Assembly: GCA_002340255.1 (NCBI GenBank)
Contig: DDLS01000147.1
Location: 1-33,396 of the forward strand
Direction of reading: 5' to 3'
Length of the DNA: 33,396 nt
Source: Cyanobacteria bacterium UBA2566
Lineage (GTDB): Bacteria; Cyanobacteriota; Cyanobacteriia; Cyanobacteriales; Desertifilaceae
The position numbers were made by a program, and so were the translations under genes. Under the pieces are notes generated by a model, which had not been told where the DNA came from, did not search any database, and saw only the letters and a list, made by a program, of their open reading frames with translations. Shown here piece after piece: positions 24,615-32,123 of this stretch. How positions within the stretch are numbered: position 1 is the stretch's first letter; the number at the start of each line of letters is the position of its first letter.

Positions 24615-25448
24615 ATGGAAACCGAAATCTCACGCGCGATAGAACTCTTCCAATTTGCCTTTATGCAACGGGCACTGATGGGAGGCGTATTAATGGGAAC
24701 AATGGGGGGACTGTTGGGCAGTTTTACGATTTTGCGGCAACTCTCATTTTTTAGTGATGCCCTGGGACACTCGACTCTCTTGGGATTAAGTTTAGGGCTA
24801 TTATTAGGTCTGAATCCTTCATGGGTCATTCTTCCCTTTGCGGCGATCTTTGCCCTGGTGGTCAATACCTTTCTAGAGCGCACCCAACTGTGGACAGATG
24901 CTGTCCTCAATATTGTTTATTCCTCCTCCTTAGCCTTTGCCATTATTACCCTCAGTCTGATCGGGGAATACAAAGGAGGCATCAATCACTTACTTTTTGG
25001 GGATATTTTAGCTCTACAAACCTTCGATCTAATCATTAGCACACTCCTATTATTGGTTTGTATTGGATTTATTGCCTCAACGTTGCGCACTCAGATGATG
25101 TTGACACTTCATGAACCGATGGCGATCGCCCGTGGTGTATCGGTAGAAACCCATCGTACCGCCTTCGTCGTGCTGCTTTCCCTTGTTGTTGGTGTCGCGA
25201 TCAAGGCGATCGGGGTGTTATTGGTGAGCGCTTTTATTGTCATTCCTGCCTGTTCCGCTCGCTTAATGACTCAGAACTTCACCACCTATGCGATCTTATC
25301 TGCGGTTATTGGAGCGATCGCCGCTTTATGCGGAATTGTCCTCTCTGCTCTATTTGACTTGCCCTCCGGCCCCAGTATTGTCATCGTGCAATTGGGATTT
25401 TTCCTGAGTGCGATCGGCTTTGCTAACCTAAGACCGATTGCCTCATAA
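24615..25448 (+). CDS. znuB: Zinc-type ABC transporter permease (ZnuB-like)
   Basis: 277 residues from ATG 24615 (METEISRAIELFQFAFMQRA). An ABC-3 family permease with about eight membrane segments. The conserved GLLGSFTILRQLSFFSDALG near the N-terminus and KAIGVLLVSAFIVIPACSAR are seen. It pairs with the upstream ZnuC-like ATPase, although two repeats (24389-24496 and 24533-24588) now separate them by 223 bp. Upstream in-frame codons fall in a repeat and encode an atypical Pro/Cys-rich segment, hence this start. Confidence 0.85.
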   Translation: METEISRAIELFQFAFMQRALMGGVLMGTMGGLLGSFTILRQLSFFSDALGHSTLLGLSLGLLLGLNPSWVILPFAAIFALVVNTFLERTQLWTDAVLNIVYSSSLAFAIITLSLIGEYKGGINHLLFGDILALQTFDLIISTLLLLVCIGFIASTLRTQMMLTLHEPMAIARGVSVETHRTAFVVLLSLVVGVAIKAIGVLLVSAFIVIPACSARLMTQNFTTYAILSAVIGAIAALCGIVLSALFDLPSGPSIVIVQLGFFLSAIGFANLRPIAS

Positions 25449-25482
25449 AAAGAAAAGCCACCTAGGAGTTAACTAAGCGGCT
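25447..25482 (-). terminator. Terminator of the light-harvesting-like gene
   Basis: On the minus strand AGCCGCTTAG and CCTAGGTGGCT form a 10-bp stem with two wobble pairs, followed by TTTTCTTTTT. It lies between the convergent znuB-like and Ssl1498-like genes and overlaps the znuB stop region. Confidence 0.65.
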
Positions 25483-25516
25483 CGACTAGCGTTTGTATAG
25501 AGAGGAGAGAAGAGAG

Positions 25517-25687
25517 TTAGCTCACAGCAATTCCAGTGAGGATCAAAGCGGTTGTGAGGAGGAGAGAAATTGCCCCTTGGAGCATGTAGCGTTGCTGCTG
25601 TTCTTGACTGGGGAAGTCTGCATAGTAAATTTGAGGCTCGTTAGCGTAGTTATTGAGCTGTCCTTCAGGATTAACCGTTGTGTACAT
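25517..25687 (-). CDS. Ssl1498-type light-harvesting-like small membrane protein
   Basis: 56 residues from ATG 25687, beginning MYTTVNPEGQLNNYA and continuing through QIYYADFPSQEQQQRYMLQG to a single membrane helix ending in LILTGIAVS. This matches my recollection of the cyanobacterial Ssl1498 family of light-harvesting-like proteins, small thylakoid proteins with high-light links. An ATG eight codons upstream (25711) is possible but adds non-family residues; AGAGGTCAACCTG precedes 25687. A good terminator lies downstream and HLR1-like half-sites lie upstream. The function is structural or photoprotective by inference only. Confidence 0.75.
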   Translation of the reverse strand: MYTTVNPEGQLNNYANEPQIYYADFPSQEQQQRYMLQGAISLLLTTALILTGIAVS

Positions 25688-25713
25688 CAGGTTGACCTCT
25701 TTGTTTTTCATCG

Positions 25714-25740
25714 TTGTAAACTAATATAACAAATTGTAAA
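25714..25740 (-). promoter_or_regulatory. HLR1-like half-site array before the light-harvesting-like gene
   Basis: On the minus strand TTTACAAT, GTTATATT and TTTACAAC occur with 2-bp gaps. The HLR1 consensus is (G/T)TTACA(T/A)(T/A)-N2-(G/T)TTACA(T/A)(T/A), bound by the response regulator RpaB. The first two halves match with one mismatch, and the third continues the 10-bp period. The array lies about 30-55 bp upstream of the ATG, over the likely core promoter. Confidence 0.55.
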
Positions 25741-26049
25741 GAAATATTTCTGTGACTTGACAGAATATTTTGGGTGATGTTAATCACAAGATGGAAAGAA
25801 AGAGGGGCGATCGGAAAAAAATGAGGTAAAGCCAGTTGTGCAAACATCTTGCTCGCTTTTCGCCTCCAGCGCTCAAGACGCTCCCATTCCACAACCCTAC
25901 CCCATGTTTAATGGAGATCAGCTCCTGATTAACCGAGCCATGTTACGAAGAATTGGTCTATGGGCAATAAGCAGTATCTATGTGCCCAATGCCAGTGATT
26001 TGCTTTTAAGATTGACTAAAATCCTCAGAACCAACAGGAGAGTATCGTA
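25741..26049. other. Leader region with no supported gene
   Basis: It begins with an imperfect hairpin (AAATATTTCTGT 25742-25753 with ACAGAATATTTT 25760-25771) near the divergent light-harvesting-like promoter. The rest is unrecognised. A 70-codon open frame at 25838-26050 has no family resemblance, no signal features and no ribosome-binding site, and I do not accept it. CAGGAGAG just before 26050 is the Shine-Dalgarno of the next gene. Confidence 0.5.
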
Positions 26050-26535
26050 ATGAAATCCTTCCTTACCCTATCTGCCGTGCTACTGAGCATCGTGAGCTTA
26101 CCCAAAGTTGCCCTTGCCCACTCCGTAGAAACAGATTACCAGTCTATGTCCGATCGCCTAGAAATCCAATCGATGTTTAGCAGTGGTGAAGCCTTTGAAG
26201 GTGCCCCTGTCGTCGTTTACGCTCCCAACGACCCCACCACACCTTGGCTCGAAACCACAACAGATGAGAATGGTGAATTTGTCCTCCAACCCGATCCCTC
26301 CATTCCCGGTGAGTGGTCCGTAGAAATTGGAGAAGGCGGTCATTGGGATAATCTGATCGTTCCCGTGAGTGGCGAAGGGATTGAATCAGAGAATATCAGC
26401 TATCTTGAGGGACATCCTTACCATACCCACAACCGTAACCGTATCGCCAATCGTTACATTCTCGCTGGGGTTGTAGGGGTGACTCTTGTTGGTGGTATTG
26501 GTGGCGGCATCTTGCGTCGCCAGCTCAAAGGCTAA
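26050..26535 (+). CDS. NikK-like periplasmic/membrane metal-uptake accessory candidate
   Basis: 161 residues. A signal peptide (MKSFLTLSAVLLSIVSLPKV, then ALA) ends so that the mature protein would begin with His or HSVETDY. One immunoglobulin-like domain follows (FEGAPVVVYAPNDPTTPWLE, TTDENGEFVLQPD, PGEWSVEIGEGGHWD). Then come a His-containing segment (GHPYHTHN) and a C-terminal membrane anchor (YILAGVVGVTLVGGIGG). The VYAPNDP-x-x-PWL and TTDENGEF pattern resembles NikK/DUF4198-like accessory proteins of nickel/cobalt importers. It lies between two metal ABC systems, so metal handling is likely. The metal is unknown. Confidence 0.6.
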   Translation: MKSFLTLSAVLLSIVSLPKVALAHSVETDYQSMSDRLEIQSMFSSGEAFEGAPVVVYAPNDPTTPWLETTTDENGEFVLQPDPSIPGEWSVEIGEGGHWDNLIVPVSGEGIESENISYLEGHPYHTHNRNRIANRYILAGVVGVTLVGGIGGGILRRQLKG

Positions 26536-26558
26536 TTCAACCGCCATCCCAAGATTCC

Positions 26559-26588
26559 TGTAGGGGCGAAAAAGTTTTCGCCCCTACA
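26559..26588 (+). terminator. Palindromic repeat acting as terminator
   Basis: A 30-bp near-perfect palindrome starting TGTAGGGGCGAAAAA and ending TTTTCGCCCCTACA, followed by ATTTTTTTAAA. It matches the mutS2-internal repeat at 27 of 30 positions. After the NikK-like gene it has the stem plus U-tract expected of an intrinsic terminator. Confidence 0.75.
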
Positions 26589-26671
26589 ATTTTTTTAAAT
26601 ACACACCGAGCCAATTATGATATAAATATGAAAGATGAAACAATTATGAAATTAACCGGGCTGATTTCTCC

Positions 26672-27631
26672 ATGCCTTACTCCTATCCATCCACCTTAAT
26701 GGCGATCGCTAGTTTAGTCCTCACCCTAGGTCTGACAAGCTGTGCAGGTATAGACAGCAATACAACCTTAGAGCCAACTCCTGAAAATCCAAGCTCTACC
26801 ATTGGAGAAACCGAAAATAAAAAGAAAATCCTCACCACCTTTAGCGTTCTTGCTGATATTGCCCAAAACGTTGCCGGGGATCAGCTAACAGTCGAGTCCA
26901 TTACCCGCATCGGTGCAGAAATTCACGGTTACGAACCCACCCCCAGCGACCTCATCAAAGCACAAAACGCTGACCTGATTTTATATAACGGCATGAATCT
27001 AGAGCGGTGGTTTGAGCAATTTTTAGGCAACCTGGAAAATGTGCCCTCTGTCCTCTTAACTGAAGGTATTGAACCCATTCCCATTGCTGAAGGCCCCTAC
27101 ATCGACAAACCCAATCCCCATGCTTGGATGTCTCCCCAAAATGCCCTAATTTACGTGGAAAATATCCGCCAAGCGTTTGTTACCCTCGATCCAGACAACG
27201 CCGAAACCTATAATACTAATGCAGCAGCTTATAGTGAAAAGCTCAAAGTCATTGACCAAAAACTGCGCGAAGCTATAGAAAAAGTCCCCAAAAATCAACG
27301 TTACTTAGTTACCTGTGAAGGCGCTTTTTCTTATCTGGCGCGGGATTACGGGATGAATGAAATTTATATCTGGCCGATTAATTCCGAGCAACAGTTTACG
27401 CCCAAACAAGTTAAAGGGGCGATCGATCGAGTCAAAAGTAAGCAAATTCCCGCAATTTTTTGTGAAACGACGGTGAATGATAAAGGACAAAAGCAAGTGG
27501 CGGAAACCACAGGCGCAACGTTTGGCGGCAATCTTTATGTTGATTCCTTGTCTACAGCAGAGGGGCCTGTACCCACATTTTTAGAGTTGCTCGAATATGA
27601 TGTGCAACTGATTACAAATGGATTGTTATAG
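26672..27631 (+). CDS. mntC: Manganese ABC transporter binding lipoprotein MntC
   Basis: 319 residues. The signal segment ends in a lipobox (LGLTSC) with Cys24 as the lipid site. The mature part is a cluster A-1 metal-binding protein very close to my recollection of Synechocystis MntC: ESITRIGAEIHGYEPTPSDL, LILYNGMNLERWFEQFLGN, KPNPHAWMSP, CEGAFSYLARDYGM, and GGNLYVDSLSTAEGPVPTFL. The metal ligands of this family are two His, one Glu and one Asp; His in GAEIHGYEP and PNPHAWMS, Glu in CEGAFS or FCETT and Asp in YVDSLS fit. It delivers Mn2+ to MntAB. mntA follows 81 bp downstream. Confidence 0.93.
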   Translation: MPYSYPSTLMAIASLVLTLGLTSCAGIDSNTTLEPTPENPSSTIGETENKKKILTTFSVLADIAQNVAGDQLTVESITRIGAEIHGYEPTPSDLIKAQNADLILYNGMNLERWFEQFLGNLENVPSVLLTEGIEPIPIAEGPYIDKPNPHAWMSPQNALIYVENIRQAFVTLDPDNAETYNTNAAAYSEKLKVIDQKLREAIEKVPKNQRYLVTCEGAFSYLARDYGMNEIYIWPINSEQQFTPKQVKGAIDRVKSKQIPAIFCETTVNDKGQKQVAETTGATFGGNLYVDSLSTAEGPVPTFLELLEYDVQLITNGLL

Positions 27632-27712
27632 TTGCCTTCCCTCTCTCTCACGTGGGAGAGCAAGCCTCAATCAATCCATTGAAAATTCCATAATTACCCA
27701 CTGGAGAAAACG

Positions 27713-28495
27713 ATGTCATCCTTGACTGAACCGCTCAATATAACTGTTAATAATCTGAGTGTTACTTACAGTAATGCTCGGCTGGCCATTTATAATGCCA
27801 ATTGTACAGTGGAACCCGGAACGATTACCGCCTTAGTGGGGCCCAATGGGGGCGGAAAATCGACGTTATTTAAATCCATTATGGGCTTTTTACCTCCTAA
27901 GCAAGGACAAATTCGGGTGGGTGGAATGCCGGTGAAAATAGCTCAAAAGCGGCAGTTAATGGCGTATGTTCCCCAGTCGGATGAGGTGGATTGGAATTTT
28001 CCGGTCAGCGTCTTTGATGTGGTGATGATGGGACGCTATGGCTATATGAATATGTTGCGAATTCCGAGCGCGAAAGATCGGCGGTTGGTGATGGAAAGTT
28101 TAGAGCGGGTGGGAATGGTAGAGTTTCGGAATCGGCAAATTGGGGAACTCTCAGGAGGACAAAAGAAACGGGCATTTTTGGCGCGATCGCTCTCTCAAGA
28201 CGGTAAAGTGATTTTATTGGACGAACCATTTACCGGGGTGGATGTGAAAACGGAGAAGCGAATCGTTGATTTGCTGATGCAGTTGCGCGATGAAGGATAC
28301 ACAATTCTGGTCTCTACCCACGATTTAGCCTCGATTTCCACATTCTGCGATCGCACAATTTTAATTAATCAGACGATTCTGGCATCTGGAAGCACAGCAG
28401 AAACCTTTACCCAAGAGAACCTAGCGATGACGTTTGGCGGTTTACCCGTACAAAGTTTGCACTCTCTGTCCCCAAATTTCGAGGTCGATTCTTGA
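27713..28495 (+). CDS. mntA: Manganese ABC transporter ATPase MntA
   Basis: A 260-residue metal ABC ATPase. Walker A is GPNGGGKST, the Q-loop is YVPQSDEVDWNFPVS, the signature is LSGGQKKRAFLARSL, Walker B is VILLDEPFTGVD and the H-loop is VSTHDLAS. ATG 27713 has GGAGAAAACG upstream. Its end, GATTCTTGAC, contains a TTG overlapping the TGA stop. A nearly identical sequence stands at the mntB start, indicating that mntA and mntB once overlapped directly. They are now 1.3 kb apart. Confidence 0.92.
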   Translation: MSSLTEPLNITVNNLSVTYSNARLAIYNANCTVEPGTITALVGPNGGGKSTLFKSIMGFLPPKQGQIRVGGMPVKIAQKRQLMAYVPQSDEVDWNFPVSVFDVVMMGRYGYMNMLRIPSAKDRRLVMESLERVGMVEFRNRQIGELSGGQKKRAFLARSLSQDGKVILLDEPFTGVDVKTEKRIVDLLMQLRDEGYTILVSTHDLASISTFCDRTILINQTILASGSTAETFTQENLAMTFGGLPVQSLHSLSPNFEVDS

Positions 28496-28574
28496 CCATC
28501 CCTCTTTTGTCACTTGTCACTTTCCGAGATTCTGCCAAGGTTCAAAGGTTGTCTGTGTCCAGTGAGGTTGGTCG

Positions 28575-28760
28575 TTATATCAAATTCATTTATTCGTGCT
28601 ACACAGCAATCTTCGCGTCTCCGTGTCATACCATTTCTCTTTAATCTTGCAACTAATCGATCCCTGAGAGACAAGGGGCTGGGGGCCCCTTTTTAAAGCG
28701 CATCATCATAGAGAAATGGTATCAATCATCATGTAGCAAACATCTAAGAATTTCATATTA
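28575..28760. repeat. MITE-like foldback element (TATCAAATCCT family), copy 2, interrupted
   Basis: The ends TTATATCAAATTC (28575) and GAATTTCATATTA (to 28760) and the GCTACA/TGTAGC inner arms match copy 1 at 23363-23466. Copy 2 is longer because a second inverted-repeat element (28628-28722) lies between its CCGTGTC and CAATCATC segments, which are almost adjacent in copy 1. Confidence 0.7.
28628..28722. repeat. Nested inverted-repeat element with 13-bp ends
   Basis: ATACCATTTCTCT (28628-28640) and AGAGAAATGGTAT (28710-28722) are perfect terminal inverted repeats. The centre includes AAGGGGC-TGGG-GGCCCCTT, a second small hairpin. It lies inside the MITE-like copy 28575-28760. Confidence 0.75.
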
Positions 28761-28829
28761 GCCCTCAAGTCTTGGGTAATACAGTATATTTTTTTACTAT
28801 AAATTTAAGTACATAATTAAGAAATAGTT

Positions 28830-28863
28830 AAGTTAACCTCTATTTAAGTAAAGTTAACTCTAC
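28830..28863. promoter_or_regulatory. Direct repeats AAGTTAAC-(C/T)CTA upstream of the PepSY gene
   Basis: AAGTTAACCTCTA at 28830 and AAGTTAACTCTAC at 28851 are 21 bp apart, two helical turns. This layout is typical of response-regulator sites, and the TTAACCT part resembles cyanobacterial Pho-box halves. The surrounding DNA is AT-rich. The remaining 215 bp to the PepSY start shows nothing else I recognise. Assignment is tentative. Confidence 0.35.
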
Positions 28864-29078
28864 TCTTCTAGTTGCGATTTATTCTGATTAGTGAAAGGGA
28901 GTATAGGCACTAACTCGACTGTAGCTATCGATAATTGTCTCTAGGCTCTTTTATCCATATGCAAAATAGTCTTAATAAGATCATCCATTTAGCTCACTGA
29001 CTCTTATTGGGGCTGTAGGCGTGCAAAGTATAGATAAAAAGCTATTTGACCACTCTGAATAACGAACAGGAGATGAGT

Positions 29079-29621
29079 ATGTCATCATTCAAAAGAAAGC
29101 TGATGAAGTGGAGCCTTAATATTCATAAGTACTTGGGAGTTGCACTGTGTATTTTTCTAATTTCGCTAGCAGTAACAGGCATTTTCCTCTCTTATAAAGG
29201 TGCTTATGACTGGATGCAAGCATCAACTGCTAGGGGGACAGAGGGCAGTATAGAAACAATGATGCCACTGTCTGAGGCAGTTGAGAAGGTGATGTTACTC
29301 AATTTGCCAGAATTTCAAACGCCAGATGATATTAACAGGATTGATATCCGGCTTAATAAAGGGACGTACAAGGTTCGTGCAAAAGGGCATATCCCCCTAG
29401 AGGTGCAACTTGACGCTCAAACGGGTGAGGTTCTGAGCCAAAGTTATCGATGGGCAGATTGGATTGAGCATGTCCATACAGGAGAAATTATCAACGAGTC
29501 AATGCGAAGAACATCTGGAACAATTCTGGGCATGACGACGATTATACTTTCAGTAACCGGATTGATTCTGTGGGCCATTCCGGCTCTACGCAAGACGCGA
29601 AAACGCACGCCGGCCGGATAA
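29079..29621 (+). CDS. PepSY-associated transmembrane protein
   Basis: 180 residues from ATG 29079, which has CAGGAG six bases upstream; TTG 29046 and ATG 29073 are alternatives. The N-terminal helix LNIHKYLGVALCIFLISLAV continues TGIFLSYKG and is typical of PepSY_TM proteins. A periplasmic PepSY-like domain follows (PLSEAVEKVM through VQLDAQTGEVLSQSYRW), then IEHVHTGEI and a second helix (TSGTILGMTTIILSVTGLIL). Related proteins take part in iron or siderophore reduction or act as inhibitors; the role here is unknown. It sits between mntA and mntB with its own AT-rich upstream region and downstream hairpin, so it looks like an inserted unit. Confidence 0.8.
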   Translation: MSSFKRKLMKWSLNIHKYLGVALCIFLISLAVTGIFLSYKGAYDWMQASTARGTEGSIETMMPLSEAVEKVMLLNLPEFQTPDDINRIDIRLNKGTYKVRAKGHIPLEVQLDAQTGEVLSQSYRWADWIEHVHTGEIINESMRRTSGTILGMTTIILSVTGLILWAIPALRKTRKRTPAG

Positions 29622-29653
29622 AATGGGATCTGAAATAGTGCTGCACTAACCCC

Positions 29654-29707
29654 TTTCATCTTGACACTGCCATTCGATTTGTTGACCATGGCAGCTTCAA
29701 GATGAAA
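29654..29707. terminator. Long hairpin after the PepSY gene
   Basis: The arms TTTCATCTTGACACTGCCAT (29654-29673) and ATGGCAGCTTCAAGATGAAA (29688-29707) pair at 18 of 20 positions across a 14-nt loop. It is probably a transcript end or processing site. No strong U-tract follows. It marks the right border of the PepSY unit, directly before the mntA fragment. Confidence 0.6.
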
Positions 29708-29713
29708 TCATGG

Positions 29714-29824
29714 CCATTTTTGGCGCTCGTGCTCGCCCAAGACGGTAAAGTGATTGTATTGGATAATCGTTTACCCATGCAAAGTTTACGCTCCCTGTCC
29801 CCAAATTTTGAGGCTGATTCTTGA
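29714..29824 (+). pseudogene. Decayed copy of the mntA 3' end
   Basis: 29714-29763 matches mntA around 28171-28221 (CATTTTTGGCGC, CAAGACGGTAAAGTGATT). 29770-29825 matches 28441-28496 at about 48 of 56 positions, including the stop/start junction GATTCTTGAC. About 219 bp of mntA is missing between the two parts. The copy ends at the mntB start. Confidence 0.85.
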
Positions 29825-30693
29825 CAATTCCCTATTCTCCAGCTCTATTAGATTGGCTCCTTGAACCCCTAGAATATGGATTTTTAGTCCGAGCGTTGTG
29901 GGTGAGTGCCTTTGTCGGTTTAGTTTGTGCTGTACTCTCCTGTTATATTACCCTCAAAGGCTGGTCGCTGATGGGAGATGCGGTTTCCCATGCGGTGGTT
30001 CCTGGGGTGGTGGTTGCCTATGCTCTGAATATTCCGTTTGCAGTGGGAGCCTTCTTGTTTGGATTTGGCGCAACGGTGGCGATAGGGTATGTGCAATCGA
30101 AAACTCGGTTAAAAGAAGATGCGGTAATTGGCGTAGTCTTTACCGGTTTTTTTGCCTTTGGAATTGTGTTAATTACCAAAATTCCCAGTAATGTGGATTT
30201 GTTTCATATCCTGTTTGGCAATGTGTTGGGCATTTCTAACAGTGATATTATTCAAACCCTGATTGCAGGAACCATAACGTTACTGGTGATTCTGTTGCGA
30301 CGTAAGGATTTATTGCTGTTCTGTTTCGATCCCAATCATGCTAAGGCGATCGGGTTGAATATTCAATTGATGTATTATACCTTGTTGTCCGTTTTGGCTC
30401 TAACCATTGTTACGGCTTTGCAAACGGCGGGTATTATTCTGGTGATTGCTATGCTCGTGACTCCTGGAGCAATAGCCTATTTACTGACCGATCGCTTCGA
30501 TCGGATGATGGGACTCTCGATTACTAGCAGTGTGCTATCGTGCATCCTGGGAACCTATTTCAGTTATCATCTGGATATCTCCACAGGAGGAGCGATCGTG
30601 GTGCTGTTGACCCTCTTCTTCATTCTAGCCATGGTATTTGCTCCCAAATACGGCATATTAGCCCAACAGTCCAGAGTTAATAAACTGGAATGA
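29821..30693 (+). CDS. mntB: Manganese ABC transporter permease MntB
   Basis: A 290-residue ABC-3 permease with eight or more membrane segments. GYGFLV-type start region, then SCYITLKGWSLMGDAVSHAV near the N-terminus and QTAGIILVIAMLVTPGAIAY in the conserved core. It completes MntCAB. It begins with TTG at 29821 inside GATTCTTGACA, the same context as the mntA stop; that start overlap is typical of translationally coupled genes. Coupling now must occur with the mntA remnant rather than intact mntA, and the PepSY gene with its hairpin lies in between. Expression as part of the mnt transcript is therefore uncertain. Confidence 0.9.
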   Translation: MTIPYSPALLDWLLEPLEYGFLVRALWVSAFVGLVCAVLSCYITLKGWSLMGDAVSHAVVPGVVVAYALNIPFAVGAFLFGFGATVAIGYVQSKTRLKEDAVIGVVFTGFFAFGIVLITKIPSNVDLFHILFGNVLGISNSDIIQTLIAGTITLLVILLRRKDLLLFCFDPNHAKAIGLNIQLMYYTLLSVLALTIVTALQTAGIILVIAMLVTPGAIAYLLTDRFDRMMGLSITSSVLSCILGTYFSYHLDISTGGAIVVLLTLFFILAMVFAPKYGILAQQSRVNKLE

Positions 30694-30757
30694 TACAGCG
30701 CTCAGGGTTCTTTTTTTAATTGATTGCTTCATTGATATGAGTTAATCAAGATTTGAG

Positions 30758-31810
30758 TTAATTGCTCAGAGCATCAAGTAAGCGTTGATTATCAGAGGAC
30801 AAACGGATGGCGATGCGGAAATAGCGATCGCCCAGTTCAGGAAAACTCGCACAGTCTCGGATCAGGATCTGGTGTTCTTTTAATAACTGCTCTTGTAGCG
30901 CCCTAACCGACTGATTGACCTTGACTAATAAAAAATTAGCAGCTCCTAGATAAGGATCGAACCCCGGCAGAGATCGCAACCTTTCAAAAACATACTCGCG
31001 AGTGGGAGGTAACCAGTCCCAAGTTTGCCGTTGAAAATCATAATCTTGGATCGCCGCAATTCCGGCTACTTCCGCAAGGATATTCACCGGCCAAGGATCG
31101 CGCCAGTTTTGCCATTGTGCAATTAAGGCTGGATGGGCGATCGCATAACCCAGACGCAGGCCGGGTAAACTATAAAACTTAGTGAGCGATCGCACAATCA
31201 CCAGATGAGGATAATCTTGGAGCAGGGGGATTAAACTTTGGTCTTCTGAGGGGTTTAGGAAGTCCATGAACGCCTCATCAATCACCACAAACTTAAATCG
31301 ATCCAAAACCGGCAAAATCTCCTCACGCCGCCATAATTTACCCGTCGGATTATGGGGATTATTCAGCAATAAGCCCGATCCAGGATTAGCAGAATTAGGA
31401 AGGGAAGAGGCTAACCCAGACCAACTTAGGGGATAGGGTTGAATGGGAACTCCAAAAGCTTGAAGCGCTCGTTCATAGTCCCGAAATGCAGGAGTGAGCA
31501 ACGTCACACCGCCACACCCTTGAAACTGACGAGCAATCCAAGTCAGTAATTCTGCCGCCCCATTCCCCGGCCAAATGAACTCTGGGGGCAGTTGATGAAA
31601 TCGCCCCAGATGTTCCCGTAGCTGGGAATACTGGGGATCTGGGTACAGAGTAATCCGATGCAAATGGGTTGTAATTGCGGCGATCGCCGATTGTGGAGGG
31701 CCTAACGGATTGATACTAGCGGAAAAATCCAGAAGGCGATCGGGTGAACAGCCTGCAATTGAGGCTGCCCAAACAACATTTCCTCCATGAACCGGACGTT
31801 GGAAAGACAC
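30758..31810 (-). CDS. cobD: CobD-like threonine-phosphate decarboxylase (PLP enzyme)
   Basis: A 350-residue class II aminotransferase-fold protein. HGGN near the N-terminus (PVHGGNVVWAA), LDFSASINPLGPP, NNPHNPTGKLW, VIDEAFMDF and the PLP-lysine segment RSLTKFYSLPGLRLGY are the usual marks of CobD/HisC-like enzymes. The HGGN and SASINPLGP motifs favour CobD, which makes aminopropanol phosphate for the cobalamin lower-ligand arm. Length is normal. No other cobalamin gene is in the window. A histidinol-phosphate aminotransferase is the main alternative and is less likely. Confidence 0.85.
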   Translation of the reverse strand: MSFQRPVHGGNVVWAASIAGCSPDRLLDFSASINPLGPPQSAIAAITTHLHRITLYPDPQYSQLREHLGRFHQLPPEFIWPGNGAAELLTWIARQFQGCGGVTLLTPAFRDYERALQAFGVPIQPYPLSWSGLASSLPNSANPGSGLLLNNPHNPTGKLWRREEILPVLDRFKFVVIDEAFMDFLNPSEDQSLIPLLQDYPHLVIVRSLTKFYSLPGLRLGYAIAHPALIAQWQNWRDPWPVNILAEVAGIAAIQDYDFQRQTWDWLPPTREYVFERLRSLPGFDPYLGAANFLLVKVNQSVRALQEQLLKEHQILIRDCASFPELGDRYFRIAIRLSSDNQRLLDALSN

Positions 31811-31835
31811 TGACTTAATGGAATAAATCGGAAAC

Positions 31836-32123
31836 TTACTCGTCTTTCGGAGGAGCTACTCTTTCCTTAAACAGCTTACCCGCCGAAAACGCAGGAACTT
31901 TAGTCGCTGGGATTTCCATTTTCTCTCCAGTTTTAGGATTGCGTCCTTCCCGTGCTTTCCTCTCCCGCGACTCAAACGACCCAAAGCCAACCAAGGTCAC
32001 TTTGTCACCTTCAGACACCGCTTCCATAATCGCTTCCAGGGCAGCACTCAACACCGCATCCGCTTGTTTTTTGGTCACTGAAGCCTTTTCAGACACCTTA
32101 TCGACCAATTCACCTTTATTCAT
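31836..32123 (-). CDS. hup: HU family DNA-binding protein
   Basis: A 95-residue histone-like protein. MNKGELVDKVSEKASVTKKQ opens the helical dimerisation part. TLVGFGSFE and RNPKTGEKMEIPA form the DNA-binding beta arms, and VPAFSAGKLFKERV the C-terminal helix. It compacts and bends DNA as a dimer. AAAAGGAGATGCAAA precedes the ATG, a strong Shine-Dalgarno. It lies 25 bp upstream of the cobD-like gene on the same strand, so some read-through into cobD is likely. Confidence 0.96.
   Translation of the reverse strand: MNKGELVDKVSEKASVTKKQADAVLSAALEAIMEAVSEGDKVTLVGFGSFESRERKAREGRNPKTGEKMEIPATKVPAFSAGKLFKERVAPPKDE

Noticed and set aside
25838..26050. Open frame of 70 codons before the NikK-like gene
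   Set aside because: No recognisable family, no signal or domain features and no ribosome-binding site; it overlaps the leader and Shine-Dalgarno region of the next gene.
26672..27631. MntC as the missing ZnuA
   Set aside because: Its sequence and its mntA/mntB neighbours fit MntC strongly, and the His-rich loop typical of ZnuA is absent. Sharing with ZnuCB cannot be excluded.
28514..28696. Open frame after mntA
   Set aside because: Lies within the nested foldback elements and has no protein resemblance.
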